Below are positions 32,321 through 44,000 of a DNA stretch of 64,000 bases, piece by piece. The position numbers were made by a program, and so were the translations under genes. Numbering within the stretch: position 1 is the first letter of the stretch; the number at the start of each line of letters is the position of its first letter. Under the pieces are notes generated by a model. The model was not told the origin of the DNA, ran no database searches, and was given only the letters and a program-made list of their open reading frames with translations. The stretch is from Lepiota brunneoincarnata (taxonomy: Eukaryota; Basidiomycota; Agaricomycetes; Agaricales; Agaricaceae): positions 620,001-684,000 of the forward strand of contig JAEBUN010000018.1 in assembly GCA_023014365.1 (NCBI GenBank). Reading direction: 5' to 3'.

Positions 32321-33026
32321 TTTGGTTATTCTTCGTTTTTGGCTTCCACAGACACCAATTAAGTTCACTAGTTTCATCCTTTAATAAAAGATACCGTAAT
32401 ACTCCCGTGGAGCTGAGAAAGGCTTAACAAGAATTCAAATTGCATCAAAGTAACATCTAGCAACTCTGCTGCTGAATGTTGAAATAATTTTCTGTAGGGC
32501 ATCGATTCCACTCAGCTCCCCAGACAACCAGCAGTGAAACCCGATAGGGTTACAAGTAGGTCTTACACGTATTCGCACAAACAGTGAATCTGCACGGTCT
32601 CTGGATTAGAGGGCAAAAAGGTAAGAACTACCGATAATTAAGGTGGCTAAAGGTTTTATATACTATACTCTAAAGTCTCACGACAATAAGTCAAAACATA
32701 GGGGTTGTGTCTAAATAACGGGTTACAAGCAGATAACATCTAGATCTTGGAACCCCCTCCTTCAGCGTCGTGAGGGAGTCTCCAGATTCATTCATGCTGA
32801 ATATTTCCAGCCCGCTCCTCGATGGCAATCTAATACTCGTTAGCGGGGTAATGCATCACTGAAGTCCAAGTGAAGGCGGGGACTGCGCAAATGAGGTCAC
32901 GATGGCAAAGGTCACCAGAGCATGAGTGCGGGCCTCGCCCGTCGCTGTTGCTGATGGAAGGTCATGTAATATCTTCATCACTGAAAAACGATTGTCTATG
33001 GTCAATTGGTGGAATATGAATTTTAA
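32321..33026. other. Intergenic; decayed F-box-gene sequence at its right end
   Basis: No intact gene. The minus strand near 32990-33010 (CCACCAATTGACCATAG) still resembles the F-box-like gene at about 48257, so decay of the neighbouring fragment extends into this stretch. Confidence 0.4.
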
Positions 33027-33170
33027 CTAAAGCGTTGTGAGTTGCCTCGATAGGATTGGAAGGAGGTCTTGATATAGCAAAGAGGAGCTACCCGCGAAGA
33101 TCGTCATTGATTTTAGAGCGAGAGAACGAAGGCACGGAAAGCCTGACGTGGCTCGTTTGCATAGGGGCAT
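33027..33170 (-). pseudogene. Fragment of F-box-like gene
   Basis: The minus-strand frame reads FPCLRSLALK and LLYQDLLPILSRQLTTL, matching FPSLRSLTLR and LLYRDIHPILLSRQLTKL of the intact F-box-like gene at 47009-48677. The frame stops soon after. No F-box segment is present, so this is a leftover of a C-terminal repeat region. Confidence 0.6.
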
Positions 33171-33813
33171 AATCGCAATGTGCTCGCGTAGTCGAGAGAA
33201 CATCCCTACAGTGTCCATGAATAATATGAAATTAGAGAGAGACAAATTATAGTACATATAAAGCGGACAGGTTGAATGGTCATCCTGCCGGGAGCGAGTA
33301 ACACTGCTGCTGGAGGGCTTATCGCCGCAAAATGAACACTTATTGAGAGCTGTGAGCGAGAGCGTGAGGCATGATGTATGGACGAGTAAACTGATGATAT
33401 ACTATTCATCAGTAGGCCCAAGCTAGCCCACTGAAGGCGCCTCGCCCGTATTTTGTGATTAGTGGGTGTCTTTACGTTTTAAGACGCCTTTTACAAAGTA
33501 TCGGTGATAAATACATATATCTTGCAGTTGCAACTCGCAAGTTTGTTTTACAGAACTCTGAATCACGCGGGCAAACCTACAACGGACCGGAACTATTTAC
33601 CCTGTCTTAGCCCGGGAGCAATAGTATCATCGAGCGGAAATGTGGTTAGGGAACCGAGATTATGAAACGCCACATGCTAGAAACATTCTCGCTGTCCTAG
33701 ACGCGCCTAACGGACGCCCAGCCTAACGGTAGTCGCTCCTGGCTCTTATACAAAGCCGTTCGCTCATCCTCCCAGTTATCCTCGTGTCATTCTTTCACCA
33801 GTCTCCGAGTAAC
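33171..33813. other. Intergenic; upstream region of the LysM gene
   Basis: No gene recognised. The final 60 bases contain short pyrimidine stretches before the ATG at 33814, typical of fungal promoters. Confidence 0.35.
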
Positions 33814-34455
33814 ATGTTCTCCAAGCTGTACCTGATCGCTCTTGCATCGACATTGGGTATTACTTCTCTTGGATTCAACGAAAAGCACCAGACTAATCCC
33901 GTTGCTTGTAGCACTCGGTGTCACTGCTGCTCAGGATTATACCCATTGTGCCAGGACTTACAAGGTCCGATACGGCGACACATGCGATTCAATTGCCAGG
34001 TCCCAGCGAGTTTCCAGGTATGCTAAATCGCCCCCCCCTCCCCTGTTACTGCCAATTCTGACACACACAAGCTACCAGCTGAGTTTTGTCACTGGACTCC
34101 CCGACAATTGCCGCAACCCACCAGTTGGAAAGGTACTCAGAAGCTTATGTCGAATCGCTGGTTCATCACTAACGGTAACATTTGCAGAAGATTTGTCTTG
34201 CTGCCGCTGGCCAAGATTGTACCAAAGTCCATACGGTTGGCAAGGACGAGACCTGTGGAACTATCTCTGGGGACTTGGATATCAACATCGACGTCCTGCT
34301 CAATAATAACCCGAATGTTGATCCTGACTGCTCTTCCATTCGTGCTGGCGAGGTAAGCAAATCCACTTGGGCACGATCGTGCCCCGATAATTGTGCCACT
34401 TTAGGTTCTATGCGTCTCTCCGGATGAGATCCCCTACAAGGCACCTAAATACTGA
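33814..34455 (+). CDS. Secreted two-LysM protein, five exons
   Basis: Exons 33814-33856, 33912-34017, 34072-34132, 34188-34352 and 34405-34455 join with GT-AG introns of 52-55 nt into 426 nt, or 141 residues. A signal peptide (MFSKLYLIALASTLALGVTA) precedes two LysM modules: CARTYKVRYGDTCDSIA with the YQLSF segment, then CTKVHTVGKDETCGTIS with INIDVLLNNNPNV and IRAGEVLCV. Spacing of the paired cysteines fits fungal LysM effectors. Such proteins bind chitin fragments in the apoplast, where they hide chitin from host receptors or protect hyphae; that role here is inferred from the fold only. Single gene, no duplicate in the window. Confidence 0.85.
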
Positions 34456-35002
34456 TTGAATGCTGGTTGTCGGTGATACTTATTGATGAGTTTCTGCCCT
34501 CCGAGACTCCTAACAGAATAGCTGTATCACTTGTATTTATCCAGGCTCGCTTACTGTGTGTGAAATGAGATACGCTCTAATGTTATTCACATCTTGCTTG
34601 TAAACTTGGTCAACTGAAGCTCCACCTAATCACAGAGTGCGGCAGGGCAGGATGTGAGATCGAGCATTCCTCATGAGAATTCGACTGAGGAGGTTGAAGC
34701 TTGCGGCGAGGTCCGAACTAACGTCTTTGAGCGCTTTGCGGACGGTTGCGGCGCGACGACGTACCGGTCCCATGTAACCTATAATATGTAGAGTAATCTA
34801 AGACGCTCAAGCGGCAGGTAGGTACTGCTTCGAGGATAACGTTTGAGTAGGAGAGAACGCCGTATGAAATACACGCTAAGAAAGCATAGAAAGCATGCGG
34901 TAAACGTGAAAAAGCCACACAAGGAACAGTGATTTGCGCACAAGCCTTTCCTGATACGCGGGTGTGCTCAGCAGAGAACCTCCCCACCAACCCATTGTTC
35001 TG
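34456..35002. other. Intergenic
   Basis: 3' flank of the LysM gene and 5' flank of the membrane protein gene. I see no RNA gene or repeat. The minus-strand ORF 34718-35212 is antisense to the next gene. Confidence 0.4.
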
Positions 35003-36760
35003 ATGCTTGCTGTTCTCCTTACTCTCGCTGCCCTCAACTTGTCCTCGAGCGCTCCCGTAGCTATCTCTGATACCGACAATGACCGAGTCCCACTCGTCTC
35101 GTTCGGGCGTGCGCTCCCAGAATGCCTTGGCATAACACGTAGTCGGACTATGCAGGGAATCGTGTGGAGTTGCATTGCAACCATATTTGCATGCGCATGG
35201 GTTGCCGTTCATCCGAATTTGCCAGGGCCAGGGGATCCTGCGTCGACGAGGTTGGAGCGAAAGGCGATAACCATGATATTGGCTATGATTGCTCCCGAGT
35301 TTGTGACGGTGTGGGCACTACGACAGAGGATCGCTGCTGGACAGGTTATGGGGGTGGTGAACGGGAGACGTGAGGGAGGGAGACAAGGTCGGTGTCCAAC
35401 GATCTCAGAAATGCAGGGTAACACTCATGTATCCCTAGTAGTACCATGGTGGAGGTGGCTCATCCCCAAAGTCAGGTAGACATTAAAGGACTGTTGGATG
35501 GGGGTTCGCGGGGCAGGGGAGGAGTGGTGGGGTCAGGATCCACAACAAGCATCCCAGGACTAGACGCTCACGCACGGCTTCTTTGTGCAGATGGGTGGAT
35601 TCATGCTTTACGACGGTAGCAAGCCTAAGTGTGTGCTAACATTTGATGACCTGAAGAGGACACAGGCATTGAAGGGGTGGTGGCAGGAGGGCGGGAGGTT
35701 GGAACTGATGAGAGCGCATAACATGCAGGTGGGTATAAACCTACTACGAGTAGGGATACAAGAGTCGAGTCGTCAGAGGCAGGAGTGGATGGAGAAGCAG
35801 AAAGAGAGGTGGTAGCATAAGGCGGAAGACGAGCTGGACAAGAAGTGGGCAAGGAGTGTTTGCGACGTAAAGGGGAAATGAACTTTGTTAAAGTGCCGAG
35901 GATCTCAGAGCATGAAATCAACGACAGGGCCAAGGGCGATTTCCTGACCAAGCTCTTCGTTGTTCTACAGATGTCCTGGTTCATCCTTCAATGCATCACC
36001 CGTTGGGCATCTAGTCTTCCAGTAACTGAGCTCGAGATCGTCACACTTGGTTTTGCTGCCCTCAACATCATCACGTATGTGCTCTGGTAAGAAGAAGCCA
36101 AAGAATGTCCTGGTGGCCGTTCGTGTTCACTTGGAACCGACCGCTAACAAGAGTCCAGTGGAGGCTGGTACTGGTAACGGGTCAGGCGGTGGTTGTAGCG
36201 AGTTGGATGACAACACGACACTGCCTGAGGAAAAGAAGAGGTGGATCACTCACAAACTTGATGACGCGAAGAAACATGGACGGGTCACGCGACTGGTTGT
36301 TATTCCATATCGACTTGCTCAAGCGGCCCTCCGTCCAATAGGTAAAATGCGCTACAGTTCCCAGCTTACCCTTGGCTCACTACGGGTGCCAATGTTCTAC
36401 GCTGAGAACACTGGAGGAAAAGAATACCTTCTTACCCTCATCATCGCTGTCTCGTTTGGCGCAATTCATCTCGCTCCATGGTCATTCTCATTCCCACCCA
36501 CCACCGAGCGCTGGCTATGGCGTTCCTCGGCACTCCTAATCACAGCCGTACCTTTTACGGTCTAGCTGCGCGATCTCGCCCTCATCCTCAAAAAGTCCGG
36601 TAATACCCGGTTTTCCGAACTTCTGGCCAACATATCCACTACTGTTACCTCCGTTGGTATCGTATTCTATATTTTTGCCCGTCTCATACTCCTTGTCCTT
36701 GCATTCTCCGCCCTGTGCGAACCCCCATCCAGATGTCTTTGCAGCGGTTGAGTGGACGTC
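35003..36760 (+). pseudogene. Decayed multi-pass membrane protein (agaricomycete family)
   Basis: Starts at ATG 35003 with a signal-like segment MLAVLLTLAALNL. It then shows landmarks of a large agaricomycete membrane protein family: MQGIVWSCIATIFACAWVAVHPNLPG, ITMILAMIAPEFVTVWALRQR, THGFFVQMGGFML (about 35560-35620), HEINDRAKGDFLTKLFVVLQMSWFILQCI (about 35910-36000), YVLW then KKPKNV, and a C-terminal DVFAAVEWTSFLPHI. The chain is broken by a frame change between YVLW and KKPKNV at about 36085, TAG after PFTV at 36563, and another frame change near 36735. The TAG before THGFF at about 35558 may be an intron end. Function of the family is unknown to me. Confidence 0.65.
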
Positions 36761-37919
36761 GTTCCTTCCCCACATATGATATTTCCACTAATCACGTTAT
36801 TTTGATATGCCAGTCATACATAGCGTTCTGTTGGATTCAGCATTTATTTATGTACCATTACACGTTTCACCGGCCTTTTTTTTTCTCTGCTACTCTTTTC
36901 CTGTAGGTTTATCAACTAGCGTTTCCTCCATTGAGAGTCGTTGCGCAAAAATGAGAGAAAGCTACCCAGCATCGCAGCATGACCCAAAGGACCGGTTGAG
37001 ATACGACCGTCGGCATGCGCTGAGTCTTGAGATATTCTTTGATGGCCTCCGACGCTCATGCATAGCCGGGTTCGTGTTCTAGGCCCCAGCAACACCGCTC
37101 TCCACCGCGCTTTCCTGTCTCCGAGTGCCTCGTAAGGCACGACGATACTTCTAGTGACAATGATCTGGTACACAGGCACTCGAAGGTTAGGAGATTTTTA
37201 GCTTTCACTGCATGCTTCGTTACACGAGGCCAGTCCCTCCTGGCAAGAGCTCTAGCCGTGTTTAGCTTGCAAGTAATATAGACTCCCCGCTGGCCATTTT
37301 GGCATCTGATGGAGGCTGACACGATGTTGCTGCCTCCCCCCTCCCCCCAAGGACCATTGATCGTGTCCGCAAAATCATCTTTGTAAGATGACTTGGCGTT
37401 CAAGTATCACATCCAACATGCTTGGTCGTGCAAGGCTGTGTGTTGTAGTGTATTTCCCGAGGGACAATATCCGAGCCCTCGGGAACACAATGCAGACTGA
37501 TTAACGCATTGTGAAGGACCGAAACGGGCTATTTACATTACCGGGTCAGAGGCTAATAGGTGGGGTATTCCCCTTTTGTCGAACCCATGACTTCTTCATA
37601 CGCCAACCACGCAGACTTCTGAGATTCAGTGAGGTCTCTGTGCTCCAAATACCGTTATCGTCTTTGGCGGTGGCTCATCTTCTAGCTCCTTTTCTGACAT
37701 CGGAGGGCCCGGGCTAGTGCAACGGATGCGGAGATTGTACCTGAACATGCTTGGCCCTCGCTCCTTATGCTGTTGATCCTTTGCAAAGTGCGTGGTCTGT
37801 TCACCGCCTCCTGCAGGTATAAAACGTACCCTCCAAGCACCAGGAAAGAACCCAGAAACCTCTTCAAGTTTCTTCTCTTCATCGCACCAAAGCTTCTACA
37901 GCTAAATTTAGCATCCATC
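36761..37919. other. Intergenic; no gene recognised
   Basis: Only short ORFs without recognisable features. The last 120 bases before 37920 have a TATAAAA-like box (37817) and a pyrimidine-rich stretch, consistent with a promoter for the next gene. Confidence 0.4.
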
Positions 37920-38264
37920 ATGCAGATCCTCTCTTCTCTTGCCTTCCTTGTCGTCACCTCTCTTCTCGCTGTCACCGTCGTCGCTGCCCCGGCTCCGTTG
38001 GGCACCGCGGACACGGCACTTGCGGCCCGAGGGGTTGAGGAGCGCGCTGTCGAAGCATACAGCCTCGAACGTCGTGCAGAAGCGGCCAGAGGCCGTGGAA
38101 GGGGCCGCGGAAGGGGCCGCTCCTGGTCAAGGGGTTCTCGGTCCAGGTCCAGGTCTCGCTCAAGGGGCTCAAGGTCCAGGTCTAGGTCCAGGGGTTCCAG
38201 ATCCAGGTCCAGGTCTAGGTCCTGGTCCCGCGGGGGCAACCGAAGGCCCGGCCGCCCGGGGTAA
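37920..38264 (+). CDS. Secreted Arg/Gly/Ser-repeat protein
   Basis: A 114-residue ORF from ATG 37920. A signal peptide (MQILSSLAFLVVTSLLAVTVVAA) is followed by a propeptide-like segment with dibasic LERRAEA, and then a highly basic repeat region of RGRGRGRG and RSRSRSRGS blocks. At the DNA level this is a minisatellite. There are no cysteines. The stop TAA overlaps a GTAAGT donor at 38261 with possible acceptors at 38324 or 38327, so the protein may continue into a second exon. The dibasic site suggests Kex2-like processing. Function unknown; the repeat could bind nucleic acid or polyanions. Confidence 0.6.
   Translation: MQILSSLAFLVVTSLLAVTVVAAPAPLGTADTALAARGVEERAVEAYSLERRAEAARGRGRGRGRGRSWSRGSRSRSRSRSRGSRSRSRSRGSRSRSRSRSWSRGGNRRPGRPG
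38110..38235 (+). repeat. Coding minisatellite (GTCCAGGTC-type)
   Basis: Repeats of AGGTCCAGGTCTAGG and variants with interspersed CAAGGGG units, encoding the RS-rich part of the preceding gene. Copy number is likely to vary between strains. Confidence 0.75.
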
Positions 38265-38327
38265 GTTTTTTTCGTCTTGTCCTGTCTTGTATTGACCAAG
38301 ATGGCTGATGAGGTGTTCCGACAGCAG

Positions 38328-39640
38328 GGGGCCGGGGCGAAACTAAAGCCAAAGGGGGCTATCGAGCTCGGTCATTCGTGCCTTCTATGGTTGATGATAT
38401 CGTCGGAAATGGCTATTATGAATCATGAAACAAATTTATCTTTCAGAAAGCCTTGGTTCGTGTATGATTGTGTACTAAAATACCTGTACTCCTGTGTCCC
38501 TTGTTTGTTGTAATGTTCTTTGTACCTTGGATTGCGAATTTAGTTGTATCGGAATGCCTTTGACTCCGTGGCGCTTAGCCTATCGGGCCGCATGTTTGCA
38601 AGACATGTATGGTTTTTCGGCGTGGGGGTTGGCTCGCCCAGACGCACTATGCGGTGAATGATTTTTCGTGGGCGTTCCTGGAGGACCCGAGGCTCTGAAC
38701 TGTCTCAGAAAGGTGGGAGATCTGTCCGGACTGTGATTCTCCGCTATAGTCAAGGTCCCGCTAGAACACGGGCGCTCAAGTGATCGGCACCTCTCTATCT
38801 CCTAGAGCTGTTTACGCTCAATGGCTTTTGGCATACTTATTGTGGTCATTGCCAGGGCATGATCATTAGTAGTAGTAGCTGAAGACGTAAGGGAGGCGGA
38901 TGGTGCAAAGTACGAGATCTTGGATGAAGATATCATCTTCCTGCCGATTCGCACAACTTTCTCGTTGAGTTAATGCCGGAGGCCTAAGACTGTGCTTCAC
39001 CTTAGCCCTCAAAGTAGTGAGGATGATGGGTAAGTAAATCTGTTTATTCTAAAAGTTGCGTGGATATTATCCGTAGTAGCATCCACTAGCACTAGCATAC
39101 AAGGCGTGCACAACACGCGTGATGGATTTAGAGCGAATTGGATACCGTGGGTATATTCTTGCATCATCATTACGAATACTACCCCACCGTGCTTCCCCCC
39201 ACCCTACCCTACCGTAAAGGGCTAAGAGAACGGAATGTGGTCCTCGTCTGAGCTAATTTTCAGGAGAGCCTCAACACTACAACGTTCGGCAGCTGCACAG
39301 CCACGGGGGTCAATCTGAAAGTCCACCTCAGGGTCTCTGGCAAATCGTTCCGCCACCAAGATGACAAACTGCCGAATGGGCAGGATCGGGGTCTGTGGTC
39401 CGTTGGCTCGTACGTCTCAAAGACGCCCCCATAAACCCGTGCCATTTTTGAGAATGATCCGGGGGCACTTGAACCTGAGGGAGCTGAGGGAGCCTCATCG
39501 CAACTCTTAACCAGAGTCATCTAAGGCTTCTTTTGATTGTCGCCATGCTATGAAAATGGCGGTGATATGTTTGGGAATCTTCAGGGGCAACGACAATCCC
39601 ACATACTTTGAGCCGCTTGATCTTTATACACGTATCGAAC
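38328..39640. other. Intergenic; no gene recognised
   Basis: Short ORFs only. The minus-strand frame at 39260-39520 could be a late exon of the F-box-like candidate to the right, but nothing in it is diagnostic. Confidence 0.35.
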
Positions 39641-40328
39641 GAGAGTAATCACGGGCAACTAGTACAACGTGCCAACAGCCTCGGCATCTGTGATACCAGT
39701 GCGAGTTCCGGCAAGTCCATGAATTTCCAGATTACCGCGGGGACGTCAAGATTAGAAAGTGGCTCGGGTGGGAATCCGGGAAGAGGACAATCAACGATTG
39801 TGACGGAGAATTCCCTCAGGGTGTATATATACAGCACAGTGAATTAAAAAAGTCGGTGATACGGTTAGGTGTGTAGGGGTCGCAAGCAAGGTAGTTCAAT
39901 CTGCACCAATTGTGTTACTTGACTGGGTAACAAAAGGTGGCTCACTAGAGGGAGTATAAGCACCTCATTGTCGGGACCAGTATTTCCAGAAAGGTCAACC
40001 AAGGGAGATGTTCTTCGTGCCCATACTTAAACCACAGTGCGACCTTTACCTTCCTGACACCCTGGAAACTGTTGTTTCGCCTGCCTCCAGCGCCGGTGTG
40101 ATTTCCTGGCAGTGGTTAGACCCAGGTCGGGGGTTTGAGCGCGCCAGAGAGAAGAACAGAATTAGTGAAATGGTGGAGTTGAAGTGCTTTGATACTCGGC
40201 GCGGGTGTCGGAGGTTATTGATACGGCTAAGATCGTCGGGGATCTGAAGGAAATGAACTGATGGTTGTTTACCAGAATCGACGATTCGGAGGGCTTCGTT
40301 CGGTATCTCGTCCAGCGTTGTTGGCATT
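39641..40328 (-). CDS. Possible F-box-like gene or remnant
   Basis: From ATG 40328 on the minus strand the frame reads MPTTLDEIPNEALRIV and then DLSRINNLRHPRRVSKHFNSTI, an F-box-like pattern (L.EIPNE, then a serine/leucine helix and RRVSKHFN). A short intron may remove GTAAACA to CAG between the two parts. Further left, 39649-39837 reads LREFSVTIVDCPLPGF, which could be a leucine-rich segment of the same gene. The exon chain is not secure and no conserved partner confirms it. Confidence 0.35.
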
Positions 40329-41054
40329 ATGGCTGAAGGATTGTTATCGGCAAGAATGGGGGGTTGTTTATTCGAAAAAGGTCGCGCAGAATCCCTGCCC
40401 GTGCTATTCCAAGTAATATACCCCAAGGTTCGCCTGGGGGCTAACGTCTTTGAAGCCAAACGCTTGCAACTCTCTCCCGTCGGACATTCCGGGTGCCTCA
40501 CTCATCTTGAGTACAGTACACAGCCGTCAACTATGGTATGAGGGGGGAGGGTAAATGGGGAGTGAACGGGTGGCAACAGTCGGGATGCAAGGCACACATT
40601 CGGGCTTTTTCGGACAAGCCCTAACCGCCAAACAAACAAAGATCAGAATTTCTATTCTTGGAAGGTCTGTGGGGGCAAACAAAGAACAGCAAAGTTATTT
40701 GCTTGGAGCCTGGGCTATATTTGGCGGACAATGGGGTGCAAATAAGCATAAACAGACAAGTTTGCTCACAGCAGTATCGCCTCCTGCTATGACTTGGTTG
40801 CTCTAACAAAACCATAAGGGCGCAGAGAACAGCGCTAGCACCGCCGTGAACAGGAAGATGAGAACACGGCACGGACGGGACGTGGGAATCAGGAGAACTG
40901 CTATTGTCTGAATATCACGTGTTGGATAAGCTTATTGTCTTGAGGGGCCAAACAAAGGACAACAACCACCCAATTGTTCTTTGTGAACCATTGCAAGACA
41001 AAAGAAAAGGAACGATGCCAGTAACTGTACCTCGTCTCTTTGTTATTCTCTGCG
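40329..41054. other. Intergenic; upstream of the ABC transporter
   Basis: No gene recognised. Contains direct-repeat-like words (GGGGCAAACAAAG / GGGGTGCAAATAAGC at about 40670 and 40735) of unknown meaning. Confidence 0.35.
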
Positions 41055-44000
41055 ATGCGTCGCCCTTTGACCCTCGAGGTCGACACCTCAATTTCCAACG
41101 ATATCCACGATGACCTCCACTATGAGCTCGATCTCTCCCCACGCACCTCCATGTATTCCATATCCACAAAGTCTACCACCGGCTTCAAGTCCGCACCCGA
41201 GTCTACAGCACCGGGTTCCCCATCATCAGTCGCGACAACAGCCCCAGCACCACCAGCCCCGTCGATCAAGCTCCTCTTCTCTCTTCTCTCGCGTCGACAT
41301 ATCCTATGTCTTCTCCTCCCCGCCGTCTGCTCATCCGTCCTCGCAGGCGGGGTTGCTCCGTTCATGACCCATGTTGTTGGCCAAGCATTTGACGCTTTCG
41401 CCCGATTTCCTCTCACCACGAACCCACCTCAGGCAGCCAAGGATGAGCTTCTACGTTCAGTTGGCCTTTCCGGCCTTGAACTCGTCGCTCTTGCCGTTGG
41501 TTCTCTTGCATTAGGCAGCGTCACCAGCGGTCTCTGGATCTGGACAGGAGAACGCAATACGATGGCTCTCCGCAGGGCTGTCTACCGCTCCGTGATCAGG
41601 AAGGACATGGCTTGGTTCGACACTCACCTCGGTGATCAAGATGCTGGTGGACTGATGGCTAAGTTTACCCGGTATGTGATTGCATTCTTTCAAAGTTCTC
41701 GTTCTTGACCTTTTTGCAGAGAAACCGACGACGTGAGGATGGCCACCTCACTTGCCTCTGGCTACCTCGTTCAATATCTTACCACAACTATCACATGTCT
41801 ACTCCTCGCCTTCATCCGCTCCTGGGCGCTCACACTCGTCATTCTCTCTGCCGTCCCCCTCCTCACCCTCATACAATCATTCTCCCAGGCCATCGCTTCT
41901 CCCCTCCTTTTCCACGAACGCGCTCAGACAGCAAACACAGCAACCCTCATCGATCGTGCTCTCTCCGCCATCCCTACCGTCAAGGTCTTCAATGCTCAGT
42001 TCTTCGAAGCCGATCGCGCTAAAAAGGCTTTTGCGGACCTGAGATCTGCCGCGCGTTCCCTGAACAAAGTCTGGGGAATATCCTCTGCTGCTGCGCAGTT
42101 CGCCATGATGGGCATGTTCGTCCAAGGCTTCTGGTTTGGCTCCAAGCTTGTGAGGGACGGCAAAGTCTCAGCAGGAGACGTCATGGCCACATTCTGGGCT
42201 TGCCTCATCGCCACTTCAAATCTCCAAATGTGCATCCCTCAATTCATTGTCCTTGCCAAAGGCAAATTCGCCATGGTGGCGCTTATGGAAATGATGGGTG
42301 ACAAGCCCTCGGGATCTTCTTCCTCCTCCTCCCCCACCACCCCACTTCCTATTTCCACTCCGTCGCGAAATTCGTTCCCTTTGTCGCCCTTCCACAAGGC
42401 TCGGCGCTCCCAGACGTTGAAGAAGATCACGCCTCAGAAATGTTGTGGCGAGTTTGCGCTTCATAATGTTTCGTTCTCGTACCCCTCCAAACCCACGATT
42501 CAAGTCCTTTCCAACGTCTCCCTGTTCCTTCCCGCCAATGAGACCACTTTTATTGTTGGTGCCTCTGGTAGCGGGAAATCGACTATTGCAGGATTGCTCA
42601 TGCGGATGTACGAGCCTACATCGGGCTGTGTTATGCTCGACAACCAAGATGCACGGTTCCTTGACGAGACATGGGTTCGCGGGCACGTCGCTGGCGTGAG
42701 CCAGGGATTCGGCGGTGTTGTCGTCATTGACAACAAGACGCTCTATGAGAACGTCGCCGTTGGTGTGTTCGGTCGGATTGACGGACGCCTGGAGGTGAGC
42801 GAAGGAGAAGTCCAGGAGGCGTGTAGAATGGCAATGGTGCATGAGTTCGTGAAGGAGCTACCGGATGGCTATGATACTATTCTTGGGTCCTCTTCCGCGC
42901 AGGGTGTTGCATTGAGTGGTGGCCAGAGGCAGCGGTTGGCCCTGGCACGCGCGAGGATCAGGGATCCTACCGTTTTGGTTCTTGGTGCGTTGATTGTTAC
43001 AATCTTTTCCGACGTGTTGACTTACCCAAAGCTGGCTTGTAGACGAAGCAACTTCGGCGCTGGACGCCACTTCTCGTATTCTCGTCTTCGAGGCTATCAA
43101 ACGATGGAGGAAGAACAAGACGACTATTGTTATCACGCACGACCTATCACAAATTCAACCCGACGATTTTGTCTATGTTCTCAAGGACGGCCGGGCCGTC
43201 GAGCAGGGGTACCGCGCCGACCTTGAACGCGAGTCTGATAATGACGACGGCAAGGGCGAGTTCCGGAAGATGATGGAATCGCAAAGGCAGATGGGCGGGT
43301 ACCTTCCCGAGAAGGATATCGATGTTCCTCCGCGGGATGAGCTTGTTCTTGATGCAGTGGAGGAGGCGGATGAGGCAAGGGAGGAGGAGCAGGAGGAAGT
43401 GAGGGTGATGAAGGAGCGTTTGAGTGTCATCCGACCTCTGTCGTTTGGGAATTGGATGTTCGATGTCGTTGCGGATCTCACGTCACAACAATCTGTTAAC
43501 CAGCGTTCGACAGAGGAACCTCGGGCAGCTGTCGTTGCCGCTCGTGCTGATCGCCCTTTGAGCCGGTTTGTGCCTATGGCTACAGTGGAGGAGGATGCCG
43601 AACTTGGGGAAGGGATGATCACTCCGAGGTTGAGAAGGCCTTCGAGTGCGTTCTTTGGACCTACGAGCCCTACCCCCGTCGCGAGTGTTGTGACTCGGCG
43701 GATGAGTTTGCAGTTCACACCGACCTCACCGACATCTACCCTCTTCTCACCGGGCTGGGTTTCACACAAAGAAAAGGAGCTCGAAGAAGAGGAGAAGGAG
43801 GAGAGGGAGTTCGGAGAGCAGAAGGAAGCCGTTAGGGGTGCCGGTGCAATTGCGATCGCTGCCCGGGAGAACAAGCGCGCTGCCAGGCCGATGTTCAGTG
43901 TACGCGTACCGTCTCCGAATGAATCTCAGGTCGATCAGCAGCAAGAAGTCCACGCGGAGGAGCAACCACCGCAATTTTGGGCGCTGATGAAAAGGATCTT

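Noticed and set aside
34718..35212. 164-codon minus-strand ORF
   Set aside because: Antisense to the first exon of the membrane protein gene, whose family landmarks are clear on the plus strand.
42216..42842. 208-codon minus-strand ORF (and the 233-codon one at 43173-43874)
   Set aside because: Both are antisense shadows of the ABC transporter exons.
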